From NCBI RefSeq assembly GCF_029873635.1, contig NC_080422.1, positions 4,816,001 to 4,880,000 on the forward strand: a DNA stretch of 64,000 nt, in the 5' to 3' direction. The translations under genes were made by a program, and so were the position numbers. Below are positions 46,512-60,400 of the stretch, one piece after another. How positions within the stretch are numbered: position 1 is the stretch's first letter; each line of letters begins with the position of its first letter. The notes under the pieces were generated by a model that saw only the letters and a program-made list of their open reading frames with translations, was not told the origin of the DNA and searched no databases. The DNA comes from Malania oleifera. Its lineage: Eukaryota > Streptophyta > Magnoliopsida > Santalales > Ximeniaceae.

Positions 46512-49500
46512 TTCTCCCTTTTTTATAAAATTTCGTCCTCGAAATTTACTCTCTGTGTTGAACACCATCCATTAAGGAAAATAGCCTACTTATTTTATTA
46601 TTTACCCTCACTTGTGGCGGAGGAATACCATGGTTACATCTAGGGTTTTGAAAGATTACAATCATAAAAGAAAATTCTCCCAAAACCAAAACACTACCTA
46701 TCCTATAATCTAAAATCCAACTATACATTTATTATTCTGTACTAAACAATATTAAACTATTCTTGAACTTACAAACCATTACTATATCCCACCAAATAGA
46801 TGTGGGTATTTCTATTTAATTTCCTCTTCGAGCTCCCAAAAAACTTCCTCCATAGCATGATTTCTCCACAAAACTTTCACCAACTAAATTTTTTTGGTGC
46901 GTAGGGCTTGTGTCTTCCGGTCTAAGATCTGTACTGGTGCTTCCTCATAAGCTAATGAATCTTTAAGCTCTATCTCTGCATAGTTAATTATGTGGGTCGA
47001 GTTTGGGACGTATCTCAACATGGAAACATGGAATACATAGTGTATCCTAGACGAAGCTGGTGGTAGAGTTAGCTTGTAGGCAACTGACCCCACTCTCTTT
47101 AGTATCTCAAAAGGGCCAACAAACCAAGGGCTTAGCTTGCCCTTCTTTCAAAATCCCATAACCCCTCTCAAAGGAGCTACCTTCAAGACTACTTGATTTC
47201 CCACATCAAATTCTAACTCTCGGCGGCGAGTGTCTACATAGCTTTTCTACCAACTCTAAGCTGTTCTGATCCTTTCTTTAATTAATCGAACCTTATCGCA
47301 CGCCTGTTGTACTGCATCTGGACCCAAAACTTGTCTCTCGCCTACCTTATCCCAGAAAAGAGGAGAACGACACCTTCTACCATACAGTGCTTCGTAAGGT
47401 GCAATGTCGATGCTAGCCTGATAGCTATTATTATAAGCAAACTCAACTAGTAGCATAAACTGGGTCCAGCTACCCCCAAAATCTAGCACGCACGCCCAAA
47501 GCATATCTTCTAATGTTTGGATTGTTCTCTTAGTCTGACCATCTGTCTGAGGGTGAAAAGCAGTGTTGAACGCTAACTGTGTACCTATAGCCTCCTGAAA
47601 GCTTTTCCAAAATCATGAAGTAAACCGAGGATCTCGGTATGAGACTATAGATACCGGTATACTATGGACACGAACTATTTCTTGAATGTATATTTCTGCC
47701 AATCTGTCCATGGAATAATTGACTTTAATCGAGATGAAATGAGTGGTTTTCGTTAGATGATCAATGATCACCCAAATAGCATTCAATCCCTGTCGTACTG
47801 GTCGTAACCCAGTAATAAAATCCATAGAGACGTGATCCCATTTTCACTCTGGTCTGAAGAGTAGCTGCAACTGCCCTCAGCCTTAACCTACTGGAACGTC
47901 AAACACTACTGTACAAATTCGTAATTTTTCCTTTTCATTCCACTCCACCAAAAATACTCTTGCAGATCCCTATACATTTTAGTACTGCCAGGATGGACTA
48001 TGTATAGTAATCTGTGAGCCTCTTCTAATATCATCACCTGCAGGCACACACAATCTGGTGCGAAACCTCAAAGCTCCGTCATCAGAGATACTAAACTCTT
48101 CTCCCTATCCATTCCGTACTCTGGCTATTGCCTCTGCTAATTCTACGCCATCACCTTGAGCGGCTTTAATCTTTTCATATAGCGTAGGTTGCACAACCAG
48201 GCTGACAATAAATGTCTGAGGATTATCCTCTACCACTTTTATACCAAGTCTCTCTAGATCCATCAGGATCGAGTGTTGAATCTCTATAGCTGCCAGTACT
48301 GGTCCCATTGATTTCCTGCTCAAAGCATCTGCTACCACACTCACTTTCCCTGGGTGGTAACTAATAGGGTAGTCATAGTTTTTAATAAGCTCTAGCCACC
48401 TTCTTTACCTTATATTCAGTTCTTTATGAGTAAAGAAATATCTTAAACTTTTGTGATCCGTGAAGATTTCACATTTCCCATCATATAAATAATGTCTCCA
48501 GATTTTTAAAGCATAAACCACCGCAGCTAATTCTAAATCATGCACAAGGTAGTTCTTTTCATATTCTTTAAGCTGTCTAGATGCATCGGTAGTGACTCTT
48601 CTATGCTGCATTAACATACATCCAAGACCCTTCAAAGATGCATCACTGTATATCACAACCCGTCCTCTCCTAATGGGATAGCCAACACTAGGGCAATAAC
48701 CAATCTCTATTTCAACTCTTGAAAGCTCTACTCAAAGTCATCAGTCCATTCAAACCTTTTATTTTGCCTCATAAGTCGCATCAGTGGACCTGATAAACTA
48801 GAGAAATCGTCAACAAAACGTCAGTAATAGCCCGCCAAACCCAGAAAACTTCTAACTTCTTGGACATTCCCTAGCCTAATCCAATACACCACTGCCTCTA
48901 TCTTACTCGAGTCAACTGATACACCTGCCTCAGAGATCACATGATCGAGAAAAAAAACCTACCTCAATTAGAATTCACACTTCTTGAACTCTGCGTATAA
49001 CTTTCTCTCTCTCAATGTTTGCAATACCAGTCTCAAATGATGCTCGTGCTCCTCAAAATTCCTCGAGTAGACCAGTATATCATCTATGAATACCACAACA
49101 AATTAGTCCAAGTACTGATGGAACACCCGATTCATTAAATCCATAAATATTGCTGGTGCGTTACTCAACCCAAATGGCATCACTAAGAACTTGCAATGCC
49201 CATATCTCATTCGAAACGTCGTCTTTGAAATGTCTTCTGCCCTAACCTTCACCTGATGATAACCTGATCGAAGGTCAATTTTAGAATAGACCTAGATCCC
49301 CTGAAGTTGATCAAACAAGTTGTCAATCTTGGGAAGAGGATATTTATTTTTAACTGTCAGTTTATTTATCTCTTTGTAATCTATACACATCCTCATGGTC
49401 CCATCCTTTTTCTTTACAAATATGACTGGTGCTCCCTAGGGCAACACACTGGGCCTGATAAATCCTTTATTCAGAAACTCATACAATTGATCTTTTAGTT

Positions 49501-51584
49501 CTTTTAACTCGACTGGAGCAATTAGGTAAGGTGCTTTAGATACTGGTGCTGACCCTGGTAAAAGATCCACAATAAATTCAACTTCACGGTTTGGTGGCAA
49601 ACCAGGTAATTCTTCTGGAAACACATTTGAAAATTTTTTGACCATAGGAATATCAGCTTGTTTCAGTTCTTCTCTTGGCAATTCCTTTATGTAAGCAACA
49701 AATCCCTAGCATCCATCTTGAATCAGTTTCTTCACCTGAATAGCTGACACCAGTTGTGGCGAAGAATGTACATGTGAACCAAGAAATCTGTATTCTTGCT
49801 CACATGGATATCTGAAAATCACTTCTTTCCAATGGCAATCGATACTTGCATGATTAACTATCAACCAATCCATACCCAGAATTATATCAAATCTCTGCAT
49901 GTCTAATATCAACAAATCAGCTAGCAGTACTTTTCCTTGAATGGTCAGGGGAAAGTCTCTGAGTATTCTCCTACATCTCACCGCTAATCTAGTCAGTGTA
50001 GCTACAGCTAACCCAACATCCAACAACCATGCCTCATACCCCACCAACTTAGCATACACCAATGAAATCAAAGAATAGGTAGCACCTATATCAAATAAAA
50101 CAACAACTTTATATGAAAAAGCAATCAGGGTACCTGTGATGGCGTCTCCAACAATCTTAATGTCTCCCGGCATCAATGCATGCACCCTTGTTGGCGTTGT
50201 GTTCCTCTGCTGACCTCCACGAGGTGCCTGATGACCTCCCCGGTTTGGTCTAGGAGCTGGTGCATAATTCGACAGCATATGGCATGTTCGAGCCATATGG
50301 TCAAGCCTCCCACACCAGTAGCAAACATTCTCTCCCAATCGGAACTCACATAAATGTCTCCGTCCACATCTGGGGCAAGTGGTATAAGATTGTCCACTCT
50401 TAAATCCACTGTGCTCTACCATCTACCTATGACCCCCACCAGATCTACCTCCTCTCCATGGGCCTTGGCTGGACCCCACCTGAAAACTCAAGGGTGCAAT
50501 CCTCTTCTTCTGATTCTGTACCTCAGTCTCTCTCAGCAAACTCTCCTCTGCTATTATGGCCTTGTCAACCAACTTTGAGAAGTTATGTATCCTTAGTATT
50601 GTCACCTGCCTATAAATATCTCACTTCAAGTTCCTCTCGAACATCCTAGCCTTCTTAACTTCATCCAAGACAATATAAGGGTAGAAATGCGATAATTTGA
50701 TAAATTTCGCCACGTACTGCTGGACTATCATCGAACCCTGGGACAAGCTCAGAAACTCCTGTACCCTAACCTCTCTGACCGTGGAAGAATAGTATATATC
50801 AAAGAATATGTCCCTGAATCGAGCTCAGGTCATCGGTACTAGAATTGCTCTCTGCTCCTCCAACAATCTAGTGGTCGTCCACCATCTCTCGACCTCCCCT
50901 GTCAGCTTGTACATAACATAAAGGATCCTTTGCTCATCGGTGCAGTGAAGTACTATCAAAATCTTTTCTATCTCCTGCACCTAATTATCTGCAACTGCAG
51001 GATCAACCGCTCCTAAAAATGCTGGTGGGTTCTTCTTCATAAATGTTTCTATCGTACACCCCTGAGCTGGAGATGGACCTCCCTGCTCCCTAGAGCTCCG
51101 GGCAATCTTAGCCATAACTTGCTGAACCACATTGCGTAGCACAGCATCTGAATCCCTGCCGCCTGCTCTAGAAGGCCCAGCTCCATCATCACCGCTAGCG
51201 TGAGCGCTACTACCTCCTAAATCCATCCTGCAATATTACCAAATTATTTTAAGTATCTAAAACCTACAATACTATACTAACTAAAACACCCCTAACCTCC
51301 CACTACTAATTTAAGGTCGAGTCCTACCGTATAAAAATAGAAATCATCGATAGTTTACTATGGTTTTTCTGAAATCGTCACCTCAGGAAAATCATAGAAA
51401 CCACCCCAAAATTCTACCCCCAAACTGCAGAACAAAACCCTAAATTCTCATCCTAATTTCCCAACATTAATTCCACTGATACCATGTTCCACTCTTCTTA
51501 AGATTTCATTTCTAAATTCTGGTATTGTTTTCTGTTGTAGTCTAGAGTTTATAGAACCTAACAACCTATGCTCTAATACCAAAC
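46512..51584 (-). pseudogene. Decayed gag-pol remains of Gypsy element E
   Basis: Minus-strand remnants in order: gag start near 51226 (GSSAHASGDDGAGPS), gag 50423-51226, zinc knuckle near 50310-50370, protease about 49706-50130, reverse transcriptase 48900-49681, RNase H 48405-48656, integrase 47256-48050, chromodomain-like tail 46830-47093. The gag start closely resembles that of the young element at 30017, so they are one broad family. Fossil, many breaks. Confidence 0.87.
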
Positions 51585-53609
51585 TATAACGGCCCAAAAA
51601 TTACACCATTTATTTTATTTTTTATTTTTTGAATTAGTCTGATACCACTGCTATAGCATCTCAGGCCCTAGATAAGCACCAAGGTATTCCTGTACATAAT
51701 AAATACACCTATGCAGCACAAAAAGTCATACATCCATATATATATATATATACAATACCAGAATCCAATGTCTCTAAACCATAGGTACATTCATACTTTT
51801 CCCACTAACACCACCTACTCAAAACAACACCTCAAAATATGCTTACCCTATCAACAGGGCAAATAAAAGGTCACTCTATCTGTGAGCCTGATCTGCTCGC
51901 CTAATTGGATTACTTGAAAAAATGTTAGAGTAATGGGGTGAGACGACGCTCAGTAAGTGGGAATATGTTATTACTAGTGTGTGGCGATCGAGTTGCATAA
52001 ATACTATAATAATATCCAAAACTGTATCAACTGGTCAATTAATATAAAGTACAACTCTGCATTCGTCGTAATTTAAAACATAACAATATCATCTGAGTTT
52101 CTATCATTCATATTGCTAATATCATACTTTAATGTTGTAAATCTGTATACATATACATAGCTGTGACTTTTCCCTGGAAAACTGTATATCATGATTTTGA
52201 CCCCTCATGACAGGGTTGTGCGGCTCGTAGGCTGAACTTAACTCTGGTTGGCCTACCAAGTAAGTCACTATACTCTACCCTTCCTCAGTCCGGCCAAATT
52301 GCATCCACTCCTAAGCACGGAACTGGAAAAACTACCTCGTCAAACTAGGCCCCCTCAACCCAGAGTCTTGGGGAGACTGCAAGCTCTCCAAGCGCGGTTG
52401 ACGGAATCCACATACTATCTGAGATTTGTGGTTGCACTTTGATCTGTAAATAGCAACGGTACCGTGCTCTGCTAACTAAATCTGTCTGTAATAATATTCA
52501 TCAAGGATCTGATACTATATATATATATACTATTATAATCTTCTTACTGTTTTCATTATGTTTCCAAATTAACCATAACATTGTAAATTTGAACTGTATA
52601 TACTGTAGCATCTGTATAACATATCTGTAGTAACTGGCTATTATAATTGTATATCTGACTGTAATATCTGATTGTATAATATGTGAATCTGAGTGTTATA
52701 ATTTTAGGAAACATGACATTCTATAATTATTGTAACATGCTAGTCTAGAAAAATATCTTTAATACTTGTCTGATAAATATCTGTCTATATCCATAAAAAT
52801 TGTAAATTATGATATTCTGGAAAAAATTATATAAAATCTATATCAGGCAAATATCTACTCAGACCACATAGATATCAAAAACTCATATTCTAGAAAACTC
52901 GATAATAAACTGATATATATAAACATACATAACATTTCTGATAACTTAGCTATAATTCCCTAGCATAACATATTTCCCTTACTTGATTATTGAAAAGCTC
53001 ACTACTGTGTCTGATCCTACACCCGCATGGTTCCCCACTCAACACCCTGAAAACAATGTCGCCCAGAACTAAACTTCAGTATTCCTCTAACTTCTACATT
53101 TTCTATAACTATAGGGTAGGCAAATACCAAATAAAAACCTTACCCTAAATTTGGGATGGAGTTCAAGTCAGCCTCACCAAGGATCCACTCCAGCAGATTT
53201 GAAGAGAACTTTCCCAGGAGCATCGTGGTGGCCTCGGATCGTCAAACCGGTGAGAAACGGAGCCAAAATCGAAGAGAGAAGGGAAAAGGGACGTTTAAAG
53301 AGAGAAAGAGGGTTTCCTGCGCAAATTTTTTGCGAAAACCCGTGTTTAGCGGTACTTATAAACCCGAATTCGTCGATGAGCCCATGAAGGAAGTTCATTG
53401 ACGAACCTGAACCCCTCATCGATGAAAATTAGACTGCCAAAAACCCCCTCTCGGTATCTTCTCGTCGACGAGACACGTGTCTACGTCGACGAACTCGAGT
53501 AGAGTACTCGTCGTCGAAGTCTGCTTTCGTCGACGAGACCCCCTTTGAGTCCCTTTAAAGATTTTCCTTTCCCTCTTATTTAATTCCAATATTTTTATGA
53601 GTTATTACA
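51585..53609 (-). repeat. 5' LTR of Gypsy element E
   Basis: The partner of 44418-46511, in the same direction. It lacks the long (ATT)n and (TA)n runs of its partner. It has AGCAACGGTACCGTGCT (52452-52468), a TATA-like box (complement of 53353-53360), and a palindrome array at about 53370-53545, where perfect GTCGACGA cores are better kept than in the 3' LTR. Confidence 0.9.
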
Positions 53610-53614
53610 CCCCT

Positions 53615-54028
53615 GCTGCATCAGAACATATTCAAGTCATTTATGTGACGCATCACTGTAAATTACGAAACCCTCTTTTTCAGAAGGAATCGTCAAAACC
53701 GATGCAATGATGGGCCACTGCTTTGACTCTTGAAAGCTCCATTCATATTCATCTGATCACTCAAACTTCATACCTTTCCTGGTCTATCTCGTTAAAGGAC
53801 TTGACAATTTAGAGACACCCTCAAAAAATATGCGGTAGTACCCACCCAAACCCAAGAAACTTCTGATTTCCTGCACATTATTCGGTTGTACCTAGTCTAC
53901 TACCACCTTAATCTTGCTTGGATCCACCAAAATACCACCCCTAGATACCACATGTCCAAGGAAGGTAACTTGCTTTAGCCAGAACTCGTACTTATTGAAT
54001 TTCACATACAATCTTCTTTCTCTCAACA
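53615..54028 (-). pseudogene. Gypsy element F, second pol piece (RNase H/RT)
   Basis: The right-hand continuation of F beyond element E. It holds the remains of the RT-to-RNase H junction (for example the complement of CATGTCCAAGGAAGGTAAC, the FLGHVVS region). It is cut at 54029 by a solo LTR. Confidence 0.75.
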
Positions 54029-56051
54029 CGTAACGACCCGAATAGTAATGGTATTTAAATAATAGAGAGGGAGGAAAATGGAAACAGTAACAGAAGGAGG
54101 CGGCAGACTTCTTCGGCGACGTTGCACTTTGGGATGTAAGACTCAAAAGAATTTAGCAGGTCCTCGTCGAGGAACACAGGGGATTCATCGACGAGGGTAC
54201 AACGGGGTGTCAACGAAGACAAGTTTCGTCGACGAAAAGATACTGAGAGTGGATTTTTGGAAGTCTGAAATTCATCGACGAGGGTGTAGGTTCATCGACG
54301 AAATTTCTACAGGACTTGTCGACGAGGTGACGTGGCTCGTCGACGAAGGTCACAGTATAAATAGTTCCAAACTCATTTTTCTACTCAGGAAATTCACCGA
54401 AACCTCTCTTCTCTCTCCTCTACGGTCCTTCCCTCTTCTTTTTTCAATTTCGGCTCCGTCAGTCGCCGGATCGATGATCTGAGACCACCACGACGCTCTT
54501 GGCGGTGTTCTCTTCAAGTCTGCTGGGGCGAATCGTCGGTGGGATCAAGTTGAATTTCTCCCCAGAATTAGGGTAAGACCTTTTAGCCAATTTTTGGCCT
54601 TCTGGTAGTTGTAGGAAATGATGCAAGTAAAGAAATATTGATATTCTATTCTGGAGAATGTTGTTTTCAAGGTGTCTTATAGGAAGCCCTGCGAGGGTAG
54701 GACCAGTATACGATAAGAGCTTTTTAATAGTTAGGTAAAGAAAATATGCTATGCTAGACAAATTTAGTATGATTTTGAGTATAGTATATATATTTATACC
54801 AGATTATTATTCATAAAAGGAATTAATACGGTTTATCTATTATGTATAATATGTTTTAAATTACTCTGTGGCTTGAGAATATGAATATAGTACAAAGACA
54901 TGCTTTACAGTATTTTTCAGAGCTATGTTTTACAGAATATACAGACAAAGGAAATATTTTATAGTAATTAAAGAATACCATGATTATATAGTTGATACAA
55001 TTACAGTTTACAGTACCATGACATACAATTTTACAGTTCATTTTGGAAATACAGTTGATACAGATACAATTTATCACAGCGTCATGATTTATACAGTTAT
55101 TACAGAATCATGGTAAAACAGATAGTTGTATAAAAAAATGTATTATATAGTATCAGACCCTGATGGACCATTACAGATTACAGATTATAGAGCACGGTAC
55201 CGTTGCTACATACAGTATAGAGTACAATCACCTATTCAGATAATACGTGGTATAACAGTCGATCGTATAGAGCCCACAAGTGGACAGGCTCCCCATCAGA
55301 TATGGGTTGAGGAGGGTTGATCAGACTGATGGAGTATAGTGGTTTATCCTGGTCGACCAACCAGGGTAGATCTCGCCTACGGGCCGCACAACCCTGTCAT
55401 AAGGGGTTAAATCATGACACATAACTATCCACAGGGAAGTTTTTAGTTATTATATGTATATACAGTTTTACAGTAGCATTGGGTGTACTTATGTATAGTA
55501 GAAGTATCATGAATGGAAAACCTATAAAAGCAAATATGTTAAGCAACATGGGTACAGGTGGTGGCTTTATATTTTATTTGTACTTGTATTCTCATATTCA
55601 TTTATACATGACTATATATAGAAACTGATTTTCATGGTATTATAACTTATTTGTCACACACTAGTAATAGCATATTTTGTCTTACTGAGCGTTGACTCAT
55701 CTCATTACTTTAACATTTTTGAGGTGATCTAGGTAGGCAAGTAGATCAGGCTCGCAAATAGAAGGGCCTCAGTATTGTCCTGACAATAAAGTGAGTATTT
55801 TTGGGAGTATTTTTGTATAGCTCTAACCTAATTGAGGGTATTTTTTTGGGAAGCAATTATATATGTATATTTTGAGGATCCTTTTAGCACTCTCGTATTG
55901 TATATAATTATATATGGTTATATTTATTTGATTTCTACTTCTCGCTGCTTAGGTTGATAGTTGGGTTTAATTCAATTTGGAATTAGAGCATTATAAACGT
56001 TTAAGTATAAAAAAAAAAAAAAAAAAAACCCAAGTTAAATAGGTCATTACA
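54029..56051 (+). repeat. Solo Gypsy LTR, plus strand (2.0 kb)
   Basis: It begins CGTAACGACCCG (first base altered from the usual TG) and ends AGGTCATTACA. Flanks CAACA (54024-54028) and CAGCA (56052-56056) are a 5-bp TSD with one mismatch. Contains the palindrome array and TATA box (54164-54363), the leader block (about 54485-54575), AGCACGGTACCGTTGCT (55191-55207), and the GCACAACCCTGTCATAAGG box near 55387. It is the closest relative of the solo LTR at 1798-3722. Confidence 0.9.
54164..54363 (+). promoter_or_regulatory. TCGTCGACGA array plus TATA box in the solo LTR
   Basis: Motifs begin at about 54164, 54185, 54207, 54226, 54272, 54292, 54316 and 54337, so the steps are 21, 22, 19, 46, 20, 24 and 21 bp. 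The last ends 9 bp before TATAAATA (54356-54363). This register is almost identical to that of the copy at 1879-2135. Confidence 0.78.
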
Positions 56052-56056
56052 CAGCA

Positions 56057-56128
56057 CCTGAAGCACTATCTGTTCCACGTGCTCGTCTGGGCTCTTTGAA
56101 TATACCAGTATGTCGTCAATAAACACCT
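56057..56128 (-). pseudogene. Gypsy element F, last small RT piece
   Basis: On the minus strand it encodes a reverse-transcriptase active-site stretch ([15 protein letters not shown]). The relation to F is lost at about 56128, so F is truncated here. Confidence 0.7.
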
Positions 56129-57404
56129 GGTTGGATCCAAGACCTAGTTGAACTTTTGGGTTAAGTTGGTGCTCATCTATGTGTATCAAGTCTACTCATA
56201 GACACCTCCGACACTAACATAAACTACACAGACTCAACTAGTTAGAGCTATTTGAGCATTTTAACAACTTGCGTTCGAATTTGATAATAGTACTCGATAG
56301 GAATTTCAAGCCTAATCCAATTTTTTATTTTATTATGCGTATACTATATAAGTTATATAATATCTATTTTATAAACATATTTAATATTAGATAGATATTT
56401 AATATTAATTTCTATCTAATCAAGCTTAAGTTTTAAGAATTTATAGTCAAATCCTTTAAGTTTTAAAAGTTGTGATCGAATCAATTATCTTACTAAACAA
56501 CTCAACTCCAAAACACCTTTACTTCTTTCAATACAATTTATTGAATGGTGGCTCTTGTCATCAAAGAATTTACGTCCACAAATTCCTAAGGCTAGGGTTG
56601 TAAGTAACTTACCCCTTTTTGTTTGCTAATTTTTTTTTTTTTTTTTAGAGAAGAGGTTGGTGGGGGCTGCCATTTCCGTTTCTCTCCGCTGATTTGACAC
56701 CCCTAAGGTTTGTTTTTGTTTTTATTTTGGAGGGGGGTGCTATTTCTTTTCCCCTTTTTCTCCTTTCTTATAATTTTCCACAGTTTTTTTCTCCCCTGCA
56801 TTGAATTAAGGTCCAAAAATATTAGGTTAGTGTTCAAACATAGTGCTTGAAAATAGGTGTAGATAACCTGAAAACCTAATTCATTTTGGGAACTTTCATT
56901 TTTGGAAACTTTGCAACTGTCAGCATCCTCCATTTTTGGAAGTCAAGAGTCAACCTCTTAATTGTTTCTTGAAAATAGCCCTCGTTTTTTTTAAAAAAAA
57001 GAGAAGTGTTTTTAAAATTTATTTTTATCTTATTGTGGAATTTTTTATGTAATAAATAAATTAAAATTAATTTCTAGAGATATCAAACAGGCCATTGCTT
57101 TTTACCTTGTTGCAAACAAAAGGTAAACCTGGTAATTATGCCCTCTTAATATGAATGAAAGGCACAAATGAAGAATTGGGAGATCATTAGGTTCTAAATT
57201 TGTGATGGAAAGTGGAGACAAACCAAACAAGAAAAAGTCACTTCACTCTTTACAAAAGAAAAAAAAAAGAAAAAAAAAATATTGAAGGATACAGAAATTA
57301 AGGATCCAAGCTCCATCACCCATTACAAAGAAAATCAAAAAATATATTCCCAGAGAGATAGTAGCTGATAAACTGAGAGAAAATAATGTCAACTCTTCCA
57401 AACA
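56129..57404. other. Noncoding DNA and probable lipase 3' UTR
   Basis: AT-rich with a T-run near 56629-56647 and A-rich stretches near 57240-57285. No gene or repeat family recognised. The last 100-200 bp next to 57405 are probably the 3' UTR of the lipase gene. Confidence 0.45.
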
Positions 57405-60400
57405 CTATCTGTACTTGTAAAGCTTGGACTGCAGGTGCAGATCAGGTCTCCACCACTGGTGAATCCCATGAGCTCTTTTGAAATCAGGGGAAGGTGTCAA
57501 ATTAACAGTCAAATTTGCTGAAGGAATGAGGTGCAGTGGCTCTGATCCTTTGCCAATTGCACTCATGAATAAACCCCCAATTGAGTTCTGGGTAGCCAAT
57601 CTTTCAATGCCTCCAGCCCCGATCTCCTCCATCTTTTTCCTGTGTTCGAAGTACCCGACATACTCTGCGCAGATGTGATCTGCTTTATTCACAAATAAAC
57701 ATGGGAACCATCCAGACAAGGCAACAAATGAATCTTGGGAGCAATTCGTCTGGTGCTGACCCTTTACGGCAATGGTGAGGCCTGCTGTGATGAAACTGCT
57801 TGCGATTCGAATCCCATGCTTCAGCTTCTTATCCTTGATTTTCTCTATTGGCGCTGAAGCAAATGGTGGATTAAAAAGAAAAGCTTCAAGAAATATGCCT
57901 GTCTTGGCCATATTCTTTCCAGCAAGCATTGCCATGGCTGACCCCAACGAATGGCCTGCTAGCCAAATATTAGAGTTTCCATATGCAGCAACGAATTTTC
58001 GGACAGCTTGCATAGCAATTTCAAAACGAGATGTCTGATGAAGTCCATTTTGGATGAAGTGAAAGTCCAATTTAAAGTCCTGTGAAAAGGATTCTGGTTT
58101 TTTTAGAGTACCGCGGAAGGCTATTACATAGTGTGGGCTGCCATCTGTTGGGTAGTTATACCCTGGTGGGTATTTAAATTCAAAAATGGCACCAAATATG
58201 GAAAAATCAGCATCATCCACAAGATGTTCGAGTAAATGAAAACTGAAGAACTCCCACCAAGGAGGAGCAAGAGCTTCAGACCCTTGACGTTTCTGCTGTC
58301 GGTCACGCTCCAAAATGTACACACCCTGAACCAAACTGGCAGCAACAGACCGTCGATGATGTGGATTCTTCCTACGATAGAGCAGAAAATTCTCTCATCC
58401 TTTGTTTGTGTAAAAATAAAACCCAAACCATCCTGCTTTATGGTTGTGCCTCAATTTAAATTCCCGCAGGCATTGAACAAACAAAATATCTTAAAATTTT
58501 GGAAACATGTATAATCAGAGATGTGCGTATACACCAGTGTTTATGACAAAAATGTGGAAGTGAATGCAGAATGTTTTGGTTCATGGAACGGGAACAGGAT
58601 CGCGGTACAACACATGCTCTAAAATATGGAAAGTCGAGGAAAACTCATATTGATGTATTGGTGAAAAATATATAATGTAACTTGTATATTTTAGGATAGG
58701 GTATTGATTATTATAATATAAAGAGAATTCATTTTCTGAAATAGAGACAGAAATTACAAGATGACGATTCTCCTCTTTTAACTTATAAAACTATGTTATG
58801 GGAAAAATATTGAACTAGAACTTCGGACCATTAGATTTAGCATTTCAAAACGAAAAACAAACCACATTTTGGAAATTCTTTTCGTATTAATGAAGATGGG
58901 ATTTGCTGTAGAATGGTTATTGATAGTGGGACAAACCAAAATGAAAAAGGGCAACTCCCTGAGAGGTAGGGTGTGCATTAAGGGGTGATTCCTCTCCTAA
59001 GGACATGGCGATGCAGGACAGCATCAAGGATCTGCTGCCAATGGGAAGGGGAAGAATATGGAAGAAAACAGGGAGGAAGAAGATGCACTTGGAGGGAAGA
59101 ACACTGTCAATTCTCAATTCAAATTTAACAGTAACCAACCTCCTAGATGACTTTCATAATTCACACACTATTTATAAGAAAGCCTATAATACAAGAAATT
59201 ACATGTATACCCCCAAAGCTATATGAAATTATAAACACACCCCTAAAATACACAATTAACAAAACAAGGCCCCAAAACACAATCCTATTACAAGCAAACT
59301 AAACACACATAATAAACAACTAACTAACTAAGCAATAGGTTTAGGAATTCATTGACCCTATTCTTTGACATAGGCCTCCAAATTGGGTCAAAATGAACCA
59401 CCCAAATACTCGCTTCTTGTCCTAAATCTATTCCCTCCTTCTAAAAAGACCTCCACTCCATCAAGTTGGGGAAAGTACCAAGAAGTCATTGCCATGAATA
59501 GAATCACCTCACTTCAGAAGAAAGGTATACACTTCAAGTTGGTGGATGGAAGAGCGCAAGATGGCATCAACTTCTACTCCTTCTTATCAATGGAAAGAGA
59601 ATAAGATTTCTCATATCCATCATGTTTAACCCTCCTATCAAACAATCATGGATGACCCAAAAGGATATGACAAATTTTGTAAGCATATCACATTGCACTG
59701 TCTCCACTCCACAATTCAATTTTGAAGATAAGCAAGTAATGATGGACCTTCAAGTTTATACTGTTCACCCAAGCAATTTTGTACATATCGGGATGAGGTT
59801 CAACTTCCAAATTCAACTGCTTTTGACAAATCATCTGAGGCTAAAAGATGTTAGTCTGCCTCCAAATTTTATTTTTTTTTTCAGCCTTGTGGGATGAGAC
59901 AAAATATCAGATTTCTAAACAGATTTCCATGTCACCATCATCATCTATGTCACTTGCAATTTCTGTTTTAACTTCAATTGCTTGAATGCCATCATCATCA
60001 TCATCATCATCTTCTTCCCTTACTACAACAGCCATGGCTTGGTTAGGACATTTGTGCAGTTTGATGCTCAAAATCTTGGCATTTGAAGAACTTGATTGAT
60101 GGTTGGACCTTAAAAGTTGTTCTAAAATGCTCAGGAGCTTTCCAAGGGATATTAGCTTGAACTCCTTTACTCAACTGACTTCTTTCGCACAACTCCACCA
60201 CTTCTCAAACTTAAGGGTTGATGTAGTTCTATGGGGATTAACGCTGCATATCCTCCTCGATCTGAGTGGCAACCTGTGCTGCATCCCCGACTGAAATGAG
60301 ATGACATGCATGAAAGCAATAGTTGGCTTCAACCCTTTCTTGACAAAGCTATCATCACATCCTCTTCCATTCTATTTTGGCACGAGTATCCAAATGAGAG

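Larger units (their letters stand above)
44418..53609 (-). mobile_element. Ty3/Gypsy element E, both LTRs and TSD, broken
   Basis: A minus-strand element of 9.2 kb bounded by a perfect TSD, CCCCT (44413-44417 and 53610-53614). 3' LTR 44418-46511, internal 46512-51584, 5' LTR 51585-53609. The polypurine tract is the complement of 46512-46522. A primer-site-like TTTGGTATTAGAGC lies beside the 5' LTR (complement of about 51570-51583). The structure is complete but coding is decayed, with roughly ten or more breaks. LTRs are still highly alike apart from microsatellite growth, so it is of middle age: younger than F, older than the element at 27518. Confidence 0.92.
37657..56128 (-). mobile_element. 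Ty3/Gypsy element F, broken and truncated, hosting three insertions
   Basis: A minus-strand Gypsy fossil in pieces: 3' LTR 37657-42301 (split by a Copia-type LTR), internal 42302-44412, then 53615-54028 after element E, and a last piece 56057-56128 after a solo LTR. The polypurine tract is the complement of 42302-42314. The reverse-transcriptase upstream part, protease, gag and 5' LTR are missing. It is broken in many places (more than ten) and older than element E and the solo LTR. Confidence 0.85.

Noticed and set aside
57405-58334. Lipase start within exon 2 (a near-cognate codon at 58332-58334)
   Set aside because: Family-typical sequence continues upstream of it to a splice acceptor, and a matching first exon in the correct phase lies at 62938-62999.
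59005-59226. Plus-strand open frame starting MAMQDSIKDLL
   Set aside because: It is the reverse complement of an LTR (59012-59369) of a minus-strand Gypsy remnant; no domain.
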